Assembly (NCBI GenBank): GCA_964517065.1
Contig: CAZFBK010000006.1
Span: 1 to 51,170 of the forward strand
Source of the DNA: CAYYYA01 sp964517065
Lineage (GTDB): Bacteria; Patescibacteriota; Patescibacteriia; UBA1558; 2-01-FULL-52-15
Direction of reading: 5' to 3'
Length of the DNA: 51,170 bases
Part shown: positions 15,515 to 23,033 of the stretch, piece by piece
How the letters are laid out: the number at the start of each line of letters is the position of its first letter
Numbering within the stretch: position 1 is the stretch's first letter
Program-made: the position numbers and the translations under genes
Notes under the pieces: model-generated
The model's input: the letters and a program-made list of their open reading frames with translations, nothing else
What the model was told of the DNA's origin: nothing
Database searches by the model: none

Positions 15515-15533
15515 TTGGTAGTTTGTAGTTATT
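15501..15533. repeat. Low-complexity GTAGT tract after polA
   Basis: A TTGGTAGT/GAGTAGTTGGTAGT-type tract supplies the last polA codons and its stop. Words complementary to it reappear at 16253-16289 on the other side of the hydrolase gene. Confidence 0.5.
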
Positions 15534-15548
15534 AACTGGAATTATATT

Positions 15549-16130
15549 ATGACTGACAAAAATTGCATTATCATCCACGGCTGCACGGGAGTTGATGAAA
15601 AAACTATGAACGCCGCCAGTAGGACCTATGATAAACATTGGATGCCTTGGATCAAACAGGAGCTAGAGGCTAAAGGAATACCTACATCTATCCCCAACAT
15701 GCCAGAGCCGTGGGGGCCAGTGTATGAAAAGTATAAAGCTGAATTTGAGAAATTACCGGTGAATAAAGACACCGTGTTGGTCGGCCATAGCTGTGGTTGC
15801 AGCTTCTTAGTTCGTTGGCTTGGCGAATCAAAAGCCTCAATTGCTAAATTAATCTTAGTGGCGCCGTGGAAAATTGCTGGAGATGACGCCGATGATATTC
15901 ATAAAGCATTTTACGAATTTCCAATCGACCCAAGTATCAAAGATAGAGTTGAGCAAATTACTATGTTTACCTCAAATGATGAAGAAGATGACGGGAAGAA
16001 AAGTTTAAAACTACTTCACGATGTACTGGGCGGAGATATCATTGATTTGCCGAATCATGGACACTATACGTTTGGAGATATGGATACTGATAGATTTCCT
16101 GAGCTACTGTCACAAATTTTAAATAACTAG
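15549..16130 (+). CDS. RBBP9/YdeN-family serine hydrolase
   Basis: 193 residues with a small alpha/beta-hydrolase fold: IIHGCTG near the N-terminus, nucleophile elbow VGHSCGCSF (Ser at about residue 79), and a C-terminal His in LPNHGHYTFGD. The family (RBBP9, YdeN) comprises small serine hydrolases with poorly known substrates. The gene sits 34 bases after polA and is bordered on both sides by low-complexity tracts, so it may have arrived as a unit. This is an inference. Confidence 0.88.
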   Translation: MTDKNCIIIHGCTGVDEKTMNAASRTYDKHWMPWIKQELEAKGIPTSIPNMPEPWGPVYEKYKAEFEKLPVNKDTVLVGHSCGCSFLVRWLGESKASIAKLILVAPWKIAGDDADDIHKAFYEFPIDPSIKDRVEQITMFTSNDEEDDGKKSLKLLHDVLGGDIIDLPNHGHYTFGDMDTDRFPELLSQILNN

Positions 16131-16290
16131 ATCGCTTCGCTGAGCGATTACACTCAGCTCGCGAAAGGCACAGGTTAACGTAAGTCACCACAAAACTTAA
16201 TAAAAGCACTGTCGCCCGCCCTTACTCCCAACTCCTAACTCCCTACTTCCTCAATAACTACTCACCACTCACTACCAACTACAAACTCCT
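16131..16290. other. Intergenic hairpin plus pyrimidine-rich low-complexity tract
   Basis: ATCGCT/AGCGAT forms a hairpin at 16131-16148 without a T-run. From about 16213 to 16289 the DNA is built of CTAACTCC- and CTACCAACTAC-like words and runs into the holA ATG. No ribosome binding site is present. Confidence 0.5.
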
Positions 16291-17235
16291 ATGCTATTTT
16301 TCTTCCACGGTCCTGATGAATTCCGGACTAAACAAAAAATTAATGCTTTGCGGGATAAGTTCAAATCCTCCGTTGATCCTAGCGGCAATAATATCCATTA
16401 CCTCGATGGCACTGATTTGGATTGGTCAGAGTTTTTCCAATATGCTGCTGGTCAGGGTATGTTTAGCTCCAAGAAATTATTAATCGTCCGCGACCCGTGG
16501 GCTTCAGACACACTGGAAGATTATGAAGATCAACTGCTGAACCTGATCAACAATCTGAAAGATACCCAAGATGAGAATTATCTCGTCTTCTGGCGGCCGG
16601 GCAAGCTGACCAAAGATGCTCTATCCAAACGCCTCCAAAAGATTAAGTACGCGCAGGAGTTCCCTGAGCTGTCAGGTGCAGAATTGCGCCAGTGGTTACA
16701 AGCTACTGCCCAGCATCTTGGCTTCGCTATCAGCAGCGCTGCAGTGGAAATATTGATAACCCTCGCCGGTACTGATACTTGGACACTCTATCAGGAGATG
16801 ACCAAGCTGAAGCACAGCGGAACGAAAGATATTAGCGAGCAACAAGTCTATGATATTGTCTCTGGCGAGATACCGATCGATATCTTTGCTTTCGTCGATG
16901 CCTGCGGTAATCAACGTAAGCCACAAGCTCATCAACTATTAGAACGTGCTCTGCAGCAAGGTACCGAGCCACTCTATATCCTCAGCATGATCATCCGCCA
17001 ATTCCGCCTACTGATCCAAGCACAAGACCAGCTGCAACGTAACTCCAATAATTTCAGTCTGGCCACCAGCCTCGGCCTGCCGCCATTCATAGCACAAAAG
17101 ATTGCCTCGCAGGCACGTAGCTTCAGCGCTCACCATTTGCAGAAGCTCTACCGCCAGCTGGAGATCACTGATAATCAAATCAAATTCTCCGATGCGCCTG
17201 CTGCTGCACTGACCGCCTTGATCGAAAAGATTTAA
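16291..17235 (+). CDS. holA: DNA polymerase III delta subunit
   Basis: 314 residues beginning MLFFFHGPDEFRTKQKI, the usual 'G.D.fl..e.l..l...f' start of HolA. The middle contains KKLLIVRDPW and the sensor-like VFWRPGKLTKDALSKRL. The C-terminal helical domain has GTDTWTLYQEMTKLKH, DIFAFVDACGNQRKPQAHQLLERAL, PLYILSMIIRQFRLLIQ and a final PAAALTALIEKI. It is the clamp-loader subunit that opens the beta ring. The start follows a pyrimidine-rich low-complexity tract without a ribosome binding site. The next gene, rpsT, is convergent. holA beside rpsT is a common bacterial pairing. Confidence 0.9.
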   Translation: MLFFFHGPDEFRTKQKINALRDKFKSSVDPSGNNIHYLDGTDLDWSEFFQYAAGQGMFSSKKLLIVRDPWASDTLEDYEDQLLNLINNLKDTQDENYLVFWRPGKLTKDALSKRLQKIKYAQEFPELSGAELRQWLQATAQHLGFAISSAAVEILITLAGTDTWTLYQEMTKLKHSGTKDISEQQVYDIVSGEIPIDIFAFVDACGNQRKPQAHQLLERALQQGTEPLYILSMIIRQFRLLIQAQDQLQRNSNNFSLATSLGLPPFIAQKIASQARSFSAHHLQKLYRQLEITDNQIKFSDAPAAALTALIEKI

Positions 17236-17496
17236 ATCGAGGCTTGCAGCAGTGTTACCTCCCCTTAACTAAGGGCACGAGGTAAATTTTAGTGATCATT
17301 AACGGAACGAAAAACCTACAGTGAACTCCACGAATTTTAAATAATCACGAATTGGGGTTTGGGGGCTTTCATTCAAGCCAACCCACAACAGCGCAGATAA
17401 CTTGAACGCAAGGCGCTTTGAAAGCCCCCAAGAATTTTGCCTACTTTTGTTCCCAAAAGTAGGGCCTCCGCGCCGAGCGGCATAATCTATAAAACT
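17236..17496. other. Repeat-bearing gap between holA and rpsT
   Basis: No gene is visible. The gap holds a nested hairpin with TTACCT/AGGTAA arms (17255-17285), an inverted repeat with 13-bp perfect arms at 17359-17371 and 17419-17431 (core GGGGGCTTTCA), and a 10-bp hairpin CCTACTTTTG/CAAAAGTAGG (17440-17463). Confidence 0.6.
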
Positions 17497-17497
17497 A

Positions 17498-17530
17498 AAA
17501 ACTACTCGCGTTAGCGAGTAGTTTTATTAT
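17498..17530. terminator. Bidirectional terminator between holA and rpsT
   Basis: AAAACTACTCGC (17498-17509), loop GTTA, GCGAGTAGTTTT (17514-17525): a 12-bp perfect stem with T-runs in both reading directions. Confidence 0.85.
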
Positions 17531-17535
17531 TAATA

Positions 17536-17805
17536 TTATTTCTTACCAACTTTCTTCAAGCGAGCACTCAATCTAGACTTCTTGCGAGCTGCTGTATTAG
17601 CTTTCAAGATTCCGACTTTAGCAGCTTTATCAACTGCTTGCTGAAGCTTACGAGCTATCTCTTGAGCTTTGGCCATGTCGCCGGCTTCGGCAGCACGTCC
17701 TGCGTCTTTCAGAAGTTCTTTCATGTTACGAATCAGAAGGCGATTTTTTTCCGTCTTTTTTTTGATCTGACGGACATCCTTCATGGAGGCCTTTTTCTGT
17801 GGCAT
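17536..17805 (-). CDS. rpsT: Small ribosomal subunit protein bS20
   Basis: 89 residues, very basic and helical, starting MPQKKASMKDVRQIKKKTEKNR and ending ARKKSRLSARLKKVGKK, the usual size and pattern of bS20, which binds 16S rRNA early in assembly. It has its own terminator and an A/T-rich leader of AAAGTCAAAA-like words on the opposite strand. A weak promoter (TTGATT, 17 bases, TAGTTT) lies about 90 bases upstream. A CTAAGCT/AGCTTAG inverted repeat stands in the same gap. Confidence 0.95.
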   Translation of the reverse strand: MPQKKASMKDVRQIKKKTEKNRLLIRNMKELLKDAGRAAEAGDMAKAQEIARKLQQAVDKAAKVGILKANTAARKKSRLSARLKKVGKK

Positions 17806-17936
17806 AATATAAAGTTAAAACTGAAAACTCAAAAGTCAAAACTGTTGAGGTAAAATCGTAACGGCAAAAGTTAAGATTTTGACTAAGCTAAACTACCATA
17901 ATAGCTGGATAAAATCAAGCTTAGAGACTTTTGAGA

Positions 17937-19130
17937 CTATTTCACCGTGGCTGGAGTCAGTCCTTGGCTATTCAAACTATCCAACCAGGCCTGTTTGGCA
18001 ATAAACATCTTTGGCCAATTATCAACTGAAATCTCACCTATAGTCACCGCCTGCTCCAAACGATACGGGCCAATAGCAGTCCGCTCAAGGGCTGACAGAT
18101 ACGCCCCCACTCCCAACACCTGACCCAAGTCATGCGCTAATGAACGGATATAGGTACCGGTCGAGCAAATTACTTTTAATTTTAAAATTGGATAACTGTA
18201 TTCCACAATTTCTAAACTGTGAATAGTGACCGTGGCTGGCTTACGCTCCACTTCTTTACCTTCACGCGCTAATTCGTACAGCCGTTTGCCATCGACACTT
18301 TTGGCTGAATACATCGGCGGTATCTGCTGTATAGTTCCGATAAACTTCTGTAACTCTTTCTCAACTAGCGAGCGTTCCAGACTCACTGACTCTCCCCCCT
18401 TTATAAGGGGGGACTCCAGGGGGGTATCCCCTCCTTTAAAAGGAGGGGTGGCGCGGAGCGACGGGGTGGTAATCACTCCCTCACGATCATACGTCGTCGA
18501 CGTAGCACCCAACGTCACCTCCGCCACATACTCCTTACTAAATCCATGCCACAGATCAAGCAACTTAGTCGCATCATTGATACCGATGACTAATAAGCCT
18601 GAAGCTGCCGGATCCAAAGTACCGGCGAAACCAATCTGCTTCTGGCCCGTAATTTTCCTCAGCTGACTGATGGTACGAAATGACGGTTCTCCCACTGGTT
18701 TATTGATCAATAAAAATCCAGCGTCAGAGGCTGCAAATAATTTGCGCAATTTATTGCTTTGGAAATTCTCCCTCTGAAACTCCGGCAAACGAATAATCTC
18801 GGTCTGAAATTTTTCATTTCTAATCACTTCTTCCAAACCAGCTACAAACGTATCTTGATCATGTCCAAGTAAAATAATATCTGGACTAACGCGTCGGAAC
18901 ACATCATATTTGTCAGTAGTCGAACCAGGATAAGCAGTTAATCCGAGAGACTCTAATTGCCTTTGACGCTCTTCTAAGGGATAAAACGGTGATTGCCCCT
19001 TAACCTTCTCAATAGTCTGATCGAGCGCCAAGCAGACAAACGGCTGACCAAATTTCTTGGCCTGCTCAATGACAAACATGTGCCCAGGATGGATGATATC
19101 GAAGCTACCGAAGATTAAAACTTTTTTCAT
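17937..19130 (-). CDS. truB: Cytidylyltransferase-like domain fused to tRNA pseudouridine(55) synthase
   Basis: 397 residues in two domains. Residues 1-135 form an HIGH-type nucleotidyltransferase (FGSFDIIHPGHM at 7-18, LGHDQD at about 93), like TagD or archaeal FAD synthase. From about residue 140 it is TruB: LLINKPVGEPS, GFAGTLDPAASGLL with the catalytic Asp, KEYVAEVTLG, IPPMYSAKSVDGKRLYELAREG and CSTGTYIRSLAHDLG. TruB makes the T-loop pseudouridine of tRNA. Many bacteria have ribF beside truB, so the fusion may replace a flavin enzyme or serve another CMP/AMP transfer. About 25-30 residues (ATPPFKGGDTPLESP and on) are encoded by an inserted repeat (18390-18472). It follows uvrB by 39 bases. 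Confidence 0.9.
   Translation of the reverse strand: MKKVLIFGSFDIIHPGHMFVIEQAKKFGQPFVCLALDQTIEKVKGQSPFYPLEERQRQLESLGLTAYPGSTTDKYDVFRRVSPDIILLGHDQDTFVAGLEEVIRNEKFQTEIIRLPEFQRENFQSNKLRKLFAASDAGFLLINKPVGEPSFRTISQLRKITGQKQIGFAGTLDPAASGLLVIGINDATKLLDLWHGFSKEYVAEVTLGATSTTYDREGVITTPSLRATPPFKGGDTPLESPLIKGGESVSLERSLVEKELQKFIGTIQQIPPMYSAKSVDGKRLYELAREGKEVERKPATVTIHSLEIVEYSYPILKLKVICSTGTYIRSLAHDLGQVLGVGAYLSALERTAIGPYRLEQAVTIGEISVDNWPKMFIAKQAWLDSLNSQGLTPATVK
18390..18472 (-). repeat. CCCCTCC-type palindromic repeat inside the truB reading frame
   Basis: Two palindromes, CCCCCCTTTATAAGGGGGG-like and CCCCTCCTTTAAAAGGAGGG-like, are followed by the GGGGTGGT end also seen in the copy at 41358-41413. The insert stays in frame and has no stop. 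Confidence 0.75.
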
Positions 19131-19169
19131 AGGCCAAAGGCCTACCAGAGGCCTATTGAAGTTTAATAA

Positions 19170-21206
19170 TTATTTCTTTTTGAAACGATTGGTCCTGCCG
19201 ATCAGATGCGGACCTTTGGGCTTGGCGCCTTTGGTGGTAGTCTTGGTACTTTTCAGAACTTCAATCTGATCACGGAAACGTGCTGCCTGCTCAAACTCCA
19301 AATTGCTAGCCGCCAACTCCATTTGCTGCTCTAATGAGTGGAGTAAGAAATCTTTCTCGCCAGTTGACAGACCTTTGATTTCATCCGCGAATTCTTTCTT
19401 CACGTCCATACCTTTGAGAATAGCGCCTTTGATTTCTTTTTGAATACTGGTCGGGATGATACCTTGTTCTTTATTATACTTCTCTTGTTTCTGGCGGCGA
19501 CGCTGCGTCTCATCGATGGCTCGCTGCATGGAGCCCGTGATCTTATCAGCGTACATCAGGACCAGACCTTCTTGGTGTCGAGCAGCGCGTCCCATGGTTT
19601 GGATTAATGAAGTATCACTACGTAGGAAGCCCTCTTTATCAGCGTCGAGGATAATCACCAAAGAAACCTCTGGTAAATCCAACCCTTCACGTAACAAATT
19701 GATACCGACCAAAACATCGTACTTTCCTTGACGCAGATCACGCAGAATATCCAAACGATCCAAGGTATCAACTTCTGAATGCAGGTATTGGGCTTTGATA
19801 TTTTTTTCTAACAACACTTCCGTGATGTCTTCAGCCAATACTTTGGTCAGGGTGGTTAGAAGGACTCTTTGCCCCTTGGCAATACGCGCTTGTATCTCGG
19901 TGATGACATCAGCCACCTGTCCTTCAGTCGGACGGATCTCAATCTTTGGATCAAGCAATCCTGTCGGACGCACAATCTGCTCGACAACTTGTTTCGAGGT
20001 CTGCAGCTCATACTCTGTCGGTGTGGCAGTCATATAAATCGTCTGGTTGGTACGTTCTTGAAACTCGGAGAAATTCAACGGACGATTGTCCAGAGCACTC
20101 GGCAAGCGCCAGCCATAGTCAATCAGCATTTTCTTGCGTGCCTGATCGCCGTTAAACATGCCGCGTATCTGCGGAATAGTAATATGCGACTCATCAACGA
20201 TTAATAAAAAATCGTCCGGGAAATAATCAATCAAAGTTTCACCCGGTGAGCCGGCCGCCCGTCCTGCCAAATGACGAGAATAATTTTCAATGCCATTACA
20301 GTAGCCGACCGTCTGGATCATCTCCAGATCATAGCGCGTCCGCTCTTCAATGCGTTGAGCCTCTATCAGCTTGTTATTCTTTTGGAAGAAAGCGATGCGG
20401 TCTTTCAGCTCTTGTTCAATGGCTGGCAGAGCTTCTTTCACCCGAGACTCCGGTGCCATGAAATGTTTGGCTGGGAAAATTAATAATTCTTTCAAGGTCT
20501 CTGCTATCTCGTGTGATAGGTAGTGAATCTTTTCAATCTTTTCTAGCAGGTCACCATCGAAACGTAAACGATAGAAGAATTCATCTTCTGCACTGGGGAA
20601 GATCTCTATCACTTCACCTTTGACCGTATAGTTGCCGCGTACCAAGACGACGTCATTGCGCTGATATTGGAGAAAATTAAACTGATTTAATAACTTGTAA
20701 CGGGCAAAGTTTTTGCCTACTTGCAAATCGATCCGCACCTGACTATAATCCTCGGGCGAACCCAAACCATAGATACAAGAAACAGAGGCCACAATTAAAC
20801 TATCGCGTCGAGTTAAGAGTGCTTGAGTGGAAGCATGGCGCAAACGATCAATCTCTTCATTGATCTGTGTCTCTTTATCAATATGCGTATCAGACGAAGG
20901 GATGTAGGCCTCTGGCTGATAATAATCATAATACGAGACGAAATAATGCACGGCGTTATTCGGGAAGAAATCCTGAAATTCTGAAGCCAGCTGTGCCGCC
21001 AACGTTTTGTTGTGTGAGATAACCAATGTTGGACGGTTCAGCTGAGCAATGACATTAGCCATGGTAAAAGTTTTGCCAGAGCCAGTGACACCGAGTAAGG
21101 TTTGGAAATGATTTCCCCGCTTCAAACCTGCCACCAATTTCGAAATAGCCTGAGGTTGATCCCCGGCTGGCTGGAATTTGGATTTGAGTTGGAATTTATG
21201 TGGCAT
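19170..21206 (-). CDS. uvrB: Excinuclease ABC subunit B
   Basis: 678 residues, normal length. It has Walker A GVTGSGKTF (39-47), the beta-hairpin region VSYYDYYQPEAYIPSSDTHIDKE, DESH box IVDESH, motif IV-VI helicase segments (YMTATPTEYEL, LREGLDLPEVSLVIILDAD, QTMGRAARH), and a C-terminal UVR motif (LEQQMELAASNLEFEQAARFRDQ) that binds UvrC. It verifies DNA damage in nucleotide excision repair. A basic tail (GAKPKGPHLIGRTNRFKKK) closes the protein. It is divergent from ruvA across a cloverleaf-like repeat. Confidence 0.97.
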   Translation of the reverse strand: MPHKFQLKSKFQPAGDQPQAISKLVAGLKRGNHFQTLLGVTGSGKTFTMANVIAQLNRPTLVISHNKTLAAQLASEFQDFFPNNAVHYFVSYYDYYQPEAYIPSSDTHIDKETQINEEIDRLRHASTQALLTRRDSLIVASVSCIYGLGSPEDYSQVRIDLQVGKNFARYKLLNQFNFLQYQRNDVVLVRGNYTVKGEVIEIFPSAEDEFFYRLRFDGDLLEKIEKIHYLSHEIAETLKELLIFPAKHFMAPESRVKEALPAIEQELKDRIAFFQKNNKLIEAQRIEERTRYDLEMIQTVGYCNGIENYSRHLAGRAAGSPGETLIDYFPDDFLLIVDESHITIPQIRGMFNGDQARKKMLIDYGWRLPSALDNRPLNFSEFQERTNQTIYMTATPTEYELQTSKQVVEQIVRPTGLLDPKIEIRPTEGQVADVITEIQARIAKGQRVLLTTLTKVLAEDITEVLLEKNIKAQYLHSEVDTLDRLDILRDLRQGKYDVLVGINLLREGLDLPEVSLVIILDADKEGFLRSDTSLIQTMGRAARHQEGLVLMYADKITGSMQRAIDETQRRRQKQEKYNKEQGIIPTSIQKEIKGAILKGMDVKKEFADEIKGLSTGEKDFLLHSLEQQMELAASNLEFEQAARFRDQIEVLKSTKTTTKGAKPKGPHLIGRTNRFKKK

Positions 21207-21231
21207 GTTGCAGAATGTCGATTGTTAATCA

Positions 21232-21306
21232 GCAGGCGCTCTGCTTGCAGAGTGCAATTGCGCCCCGCTAGCGGGGCGCCTCGAGTTGCGCTAGCGCAAC
21301 TCCTGC
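21232..21306. repeat. Cloverleaf-like palindromic repeat, copy 2 (three hairpins)
   Basis: Arms GCAGG/CCTGC enclose CTCTGC-TTGCAGAG, CGCCCCGCTAGCGGGGCG and GAGTTGCGCTAGCGCAACTC. The first 21 bases and the GCAATTGCG joint match copy 1 at 11297-11348, while the third hairpin is extra. It occupies the uvrB-ruvA divergent gap. Confidence 0.8.
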
Positions 21307-21419
21307 CCTCAGGGCATTATTCAGTTATCCTGATTACAACCGTTACTATGCCAGAGATTCGCAAATTTGAAAAGCATAGAAAGGTTGATTTTTAGCCCAA
21401 AATAGACTAAAGTAAGCCC

Positions 21420-22001
21420 ATGATTAGCTATATCAAGGGCACTATTATTATCCGTCAGGACAAATTCATCGTTATCGATGTAGGCGCCCTTGGCTACCAA
21501 GTCAATATTTCCCAACAGACCTTGGAGAAAATTCAGGACAATACCGAAGTAGCGCTCTTCACCCATACCCATGTCCGAGAAGATGCTTTAGAATTATATG
21601 GCTTTCTGGTTTGGGAAGAGTTAGAGTTTTTCCAAAAGTTGATCTCCATCTCCGGTGTCGGTCCTCGCAGCGCGCTTGGCGTCCTGTCAGTCGCACCGTT
21701 AGAGGATATTAAAAAGGCAGTTGTACATGGAGACCCAGCTATTCTGCAGCAAGTGACCGGAATCGGCAAAAAAACAGCTGAACGGATTATTGTTGAGCTA
21801 AAAGAAAAAATCCGTATCACGACTGACTTCGATATCAATACCGTGGGCAATCTCGGTGACGCGCAAGTCGTCGAAGCGCTTCTATCTCTCGGCTATAAAG
21901 ATCGGGAGATTCGCCAAACGCTCCCTCATCTGCCACAAGATGTCACTGATCTGGGGCAACGTATCAAAGAAGCTTTAAAAATTCTTGGTAAGCATACATA
22001 A
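21420..22001 (+). CDS. ruvA: Holliday junction helicase subunit RuvA
   Basis: 193 residues: OB-fold start MISYIKGTIIIRQDKFIVIDVGALGY, acidic-pin region REDALELYGF, two helix-hairpin-helix motifs (ISGVGPRSALGVLS and VTGIGKKTAERIIVELK), and a C-terminal three-helix domain that contacts RuvB (AQVVEALLSLGYKDREI). It binds four-way junctions for branch migration. ruvB is not in the window. The stop TAA shares one base with the next ATG (TAATG), so ruvA and the FemAB gene are coupled. Confidence 0.96.
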   Translation: MISYIKGTIIIRQDKFIVIDVGALGYQVNISQQTLEKIQDNTEVALFTHTHVREDALELYGFLVWEELEFFQKLISISGVGPRSALGVLSVAPLEDIKKAVVHGDPAILQQVTGIGKKTAERIIVELKEKIRITTDFDINTVGNLGDAQVVEALLSLGYKDREIRQTLPHLPQDVTDLGQRIKEALKILGKHT

Positions 22002-23032
22002 TGGAAGTTTCGCTGAACATCAGAGACCATCGAGAATTCCTCGATCAATTTCCTGTCGGTGCTTTTTTGCAGTCACGCTTTTGGTCACGGGTACTGACTG
22101 CCCAAGGAGTGAAGAATTGGCAGCTCAGTGTCTATCACAATCATCAGGTTGTCGGTCAATGCCTCCTCTACAGTCGTAAATTATTTTTTGGCAAAAGCTA
22201 CCTCTACGCACCCAAGGGTCCATTCATCAATGTGCCTGATCCAGAGCAGGCCAAAGAAGTTTTTGCTTTGATGTTGACTCAGATTCGCGATATCACCATC
22301 GGCACCCAACAGCGTCAAGAAATCTTTTGCCGCTTGGAACCAAACATTGTACCCCCGACACTGGATATTCCTTGCGTCCCGAGTGAACCCATTCAACCGA
22401 ATCTAACGACCGTATTGAACCTCGAACAATCCGCTGAAAATCTTTTCTCTTCCTTCAAAGAAAAAACTCGTTATAATATTCGTTTGGCAGAAAAAAAGGA
22501 AGTGAAAATTTCTTGGGACAACGGCTCCGTAGGATTGGAGAAATTCCTCTCTCTGCTGCCAAAGACTAGTCTGCGACATCGTATCCGTTCTCATCAGCGT
22601 AAACATTATGAAGCTTTACTTCAGGCTAATGATAATGATCAGACCGTTCAGATCGCCTGGGCCCATATTGGTAAACAAGTTATCGCTGCGCATATCTATA
22701 TTTTCTATGGCAGTACCGTCACCTATCTTCACGGCGCCTCAGATTATAATGAACGCGCGTTGATGGCCCCCTATCTGCTCCAGTGGGACGCTATCCAAAA
22801 AGCTCAAACCCTTGGCTTCCGTCATTTTGATTTCGGCGGTCTGGCTCCGGCTGACGGATCCAGACCCTCTTGGGAAGGATTCAGCCGTTTCAAACGTAGC
22901 TTCAATGGGCCAGAACTAAGTAGCCCCGGCACGTTCGACTTCATCTACGTACCGACGTGGTACAGCATTTACATCAAAGTCCGTGCCTTCAACCGCTTTT
23001 TGCTACAACTGAAAAGTAAATTACGTTTCTAA
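22001..23032 (+). CDS. FemAB/FemX-type peptidyltransferase
   Basis: 343 residues of two GNAT-like halves. Signature stretches are FFGKSYLYAPKGPFI, LEQSAENLFSSFKEKTRYNIRLAEKK (about 140-165, the classic 'k.RY.Ir.AeK' motif), AHIYIFYGSTVTYLHGASD and FDFGGLAPADGS...GFSRFKRSFNG. Fem proteins attach amino acids from aminoacyl-tRNA to the lysine or ornithine side chain of lipid II, forming interpeptide bridges. It lies in an operon with murE one base downstream, which supports a peptidoglycan role. Confidence 0.9.
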   Translation: MEVSLNIRDHREFLDQFPVGAFLQSRFWSRVLTAQGVKNWQLSVYHNHQVVGQCLLYSRKLFFGKSYLYAPKGPFINVPDPEQAKEVFALMLTQIRDITIGTQQRQEIFCRLEPNIVPPTLDIPCVPSEPIQPNLTTVLNLEQSAENLFSSFKEKTRYNIRLAEKKEVKISWDNGSVGLEKFLSLLPKTSLRHRIRSHQRKHYEALLQANDNDQTVQIAWAHIGKQVIAAHIYIFYGSTVTYLHGASDYNERALMAPYLLQWDAIQKAQTLGFRHFDFGGLAPADGSRPSWEGFSRFKRSFNGPELSSPGTFDFIYVPTWYSIYIKVRAFNRFLLQLKSKLRF

Positions 23033-23033
23033 C

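Noticed and set aside
21232..21306. tRNA gene
   Set aside because: The cloverleaf-like outline has perfect self-complementary arms without anticodon, T-loop or acceptor features.
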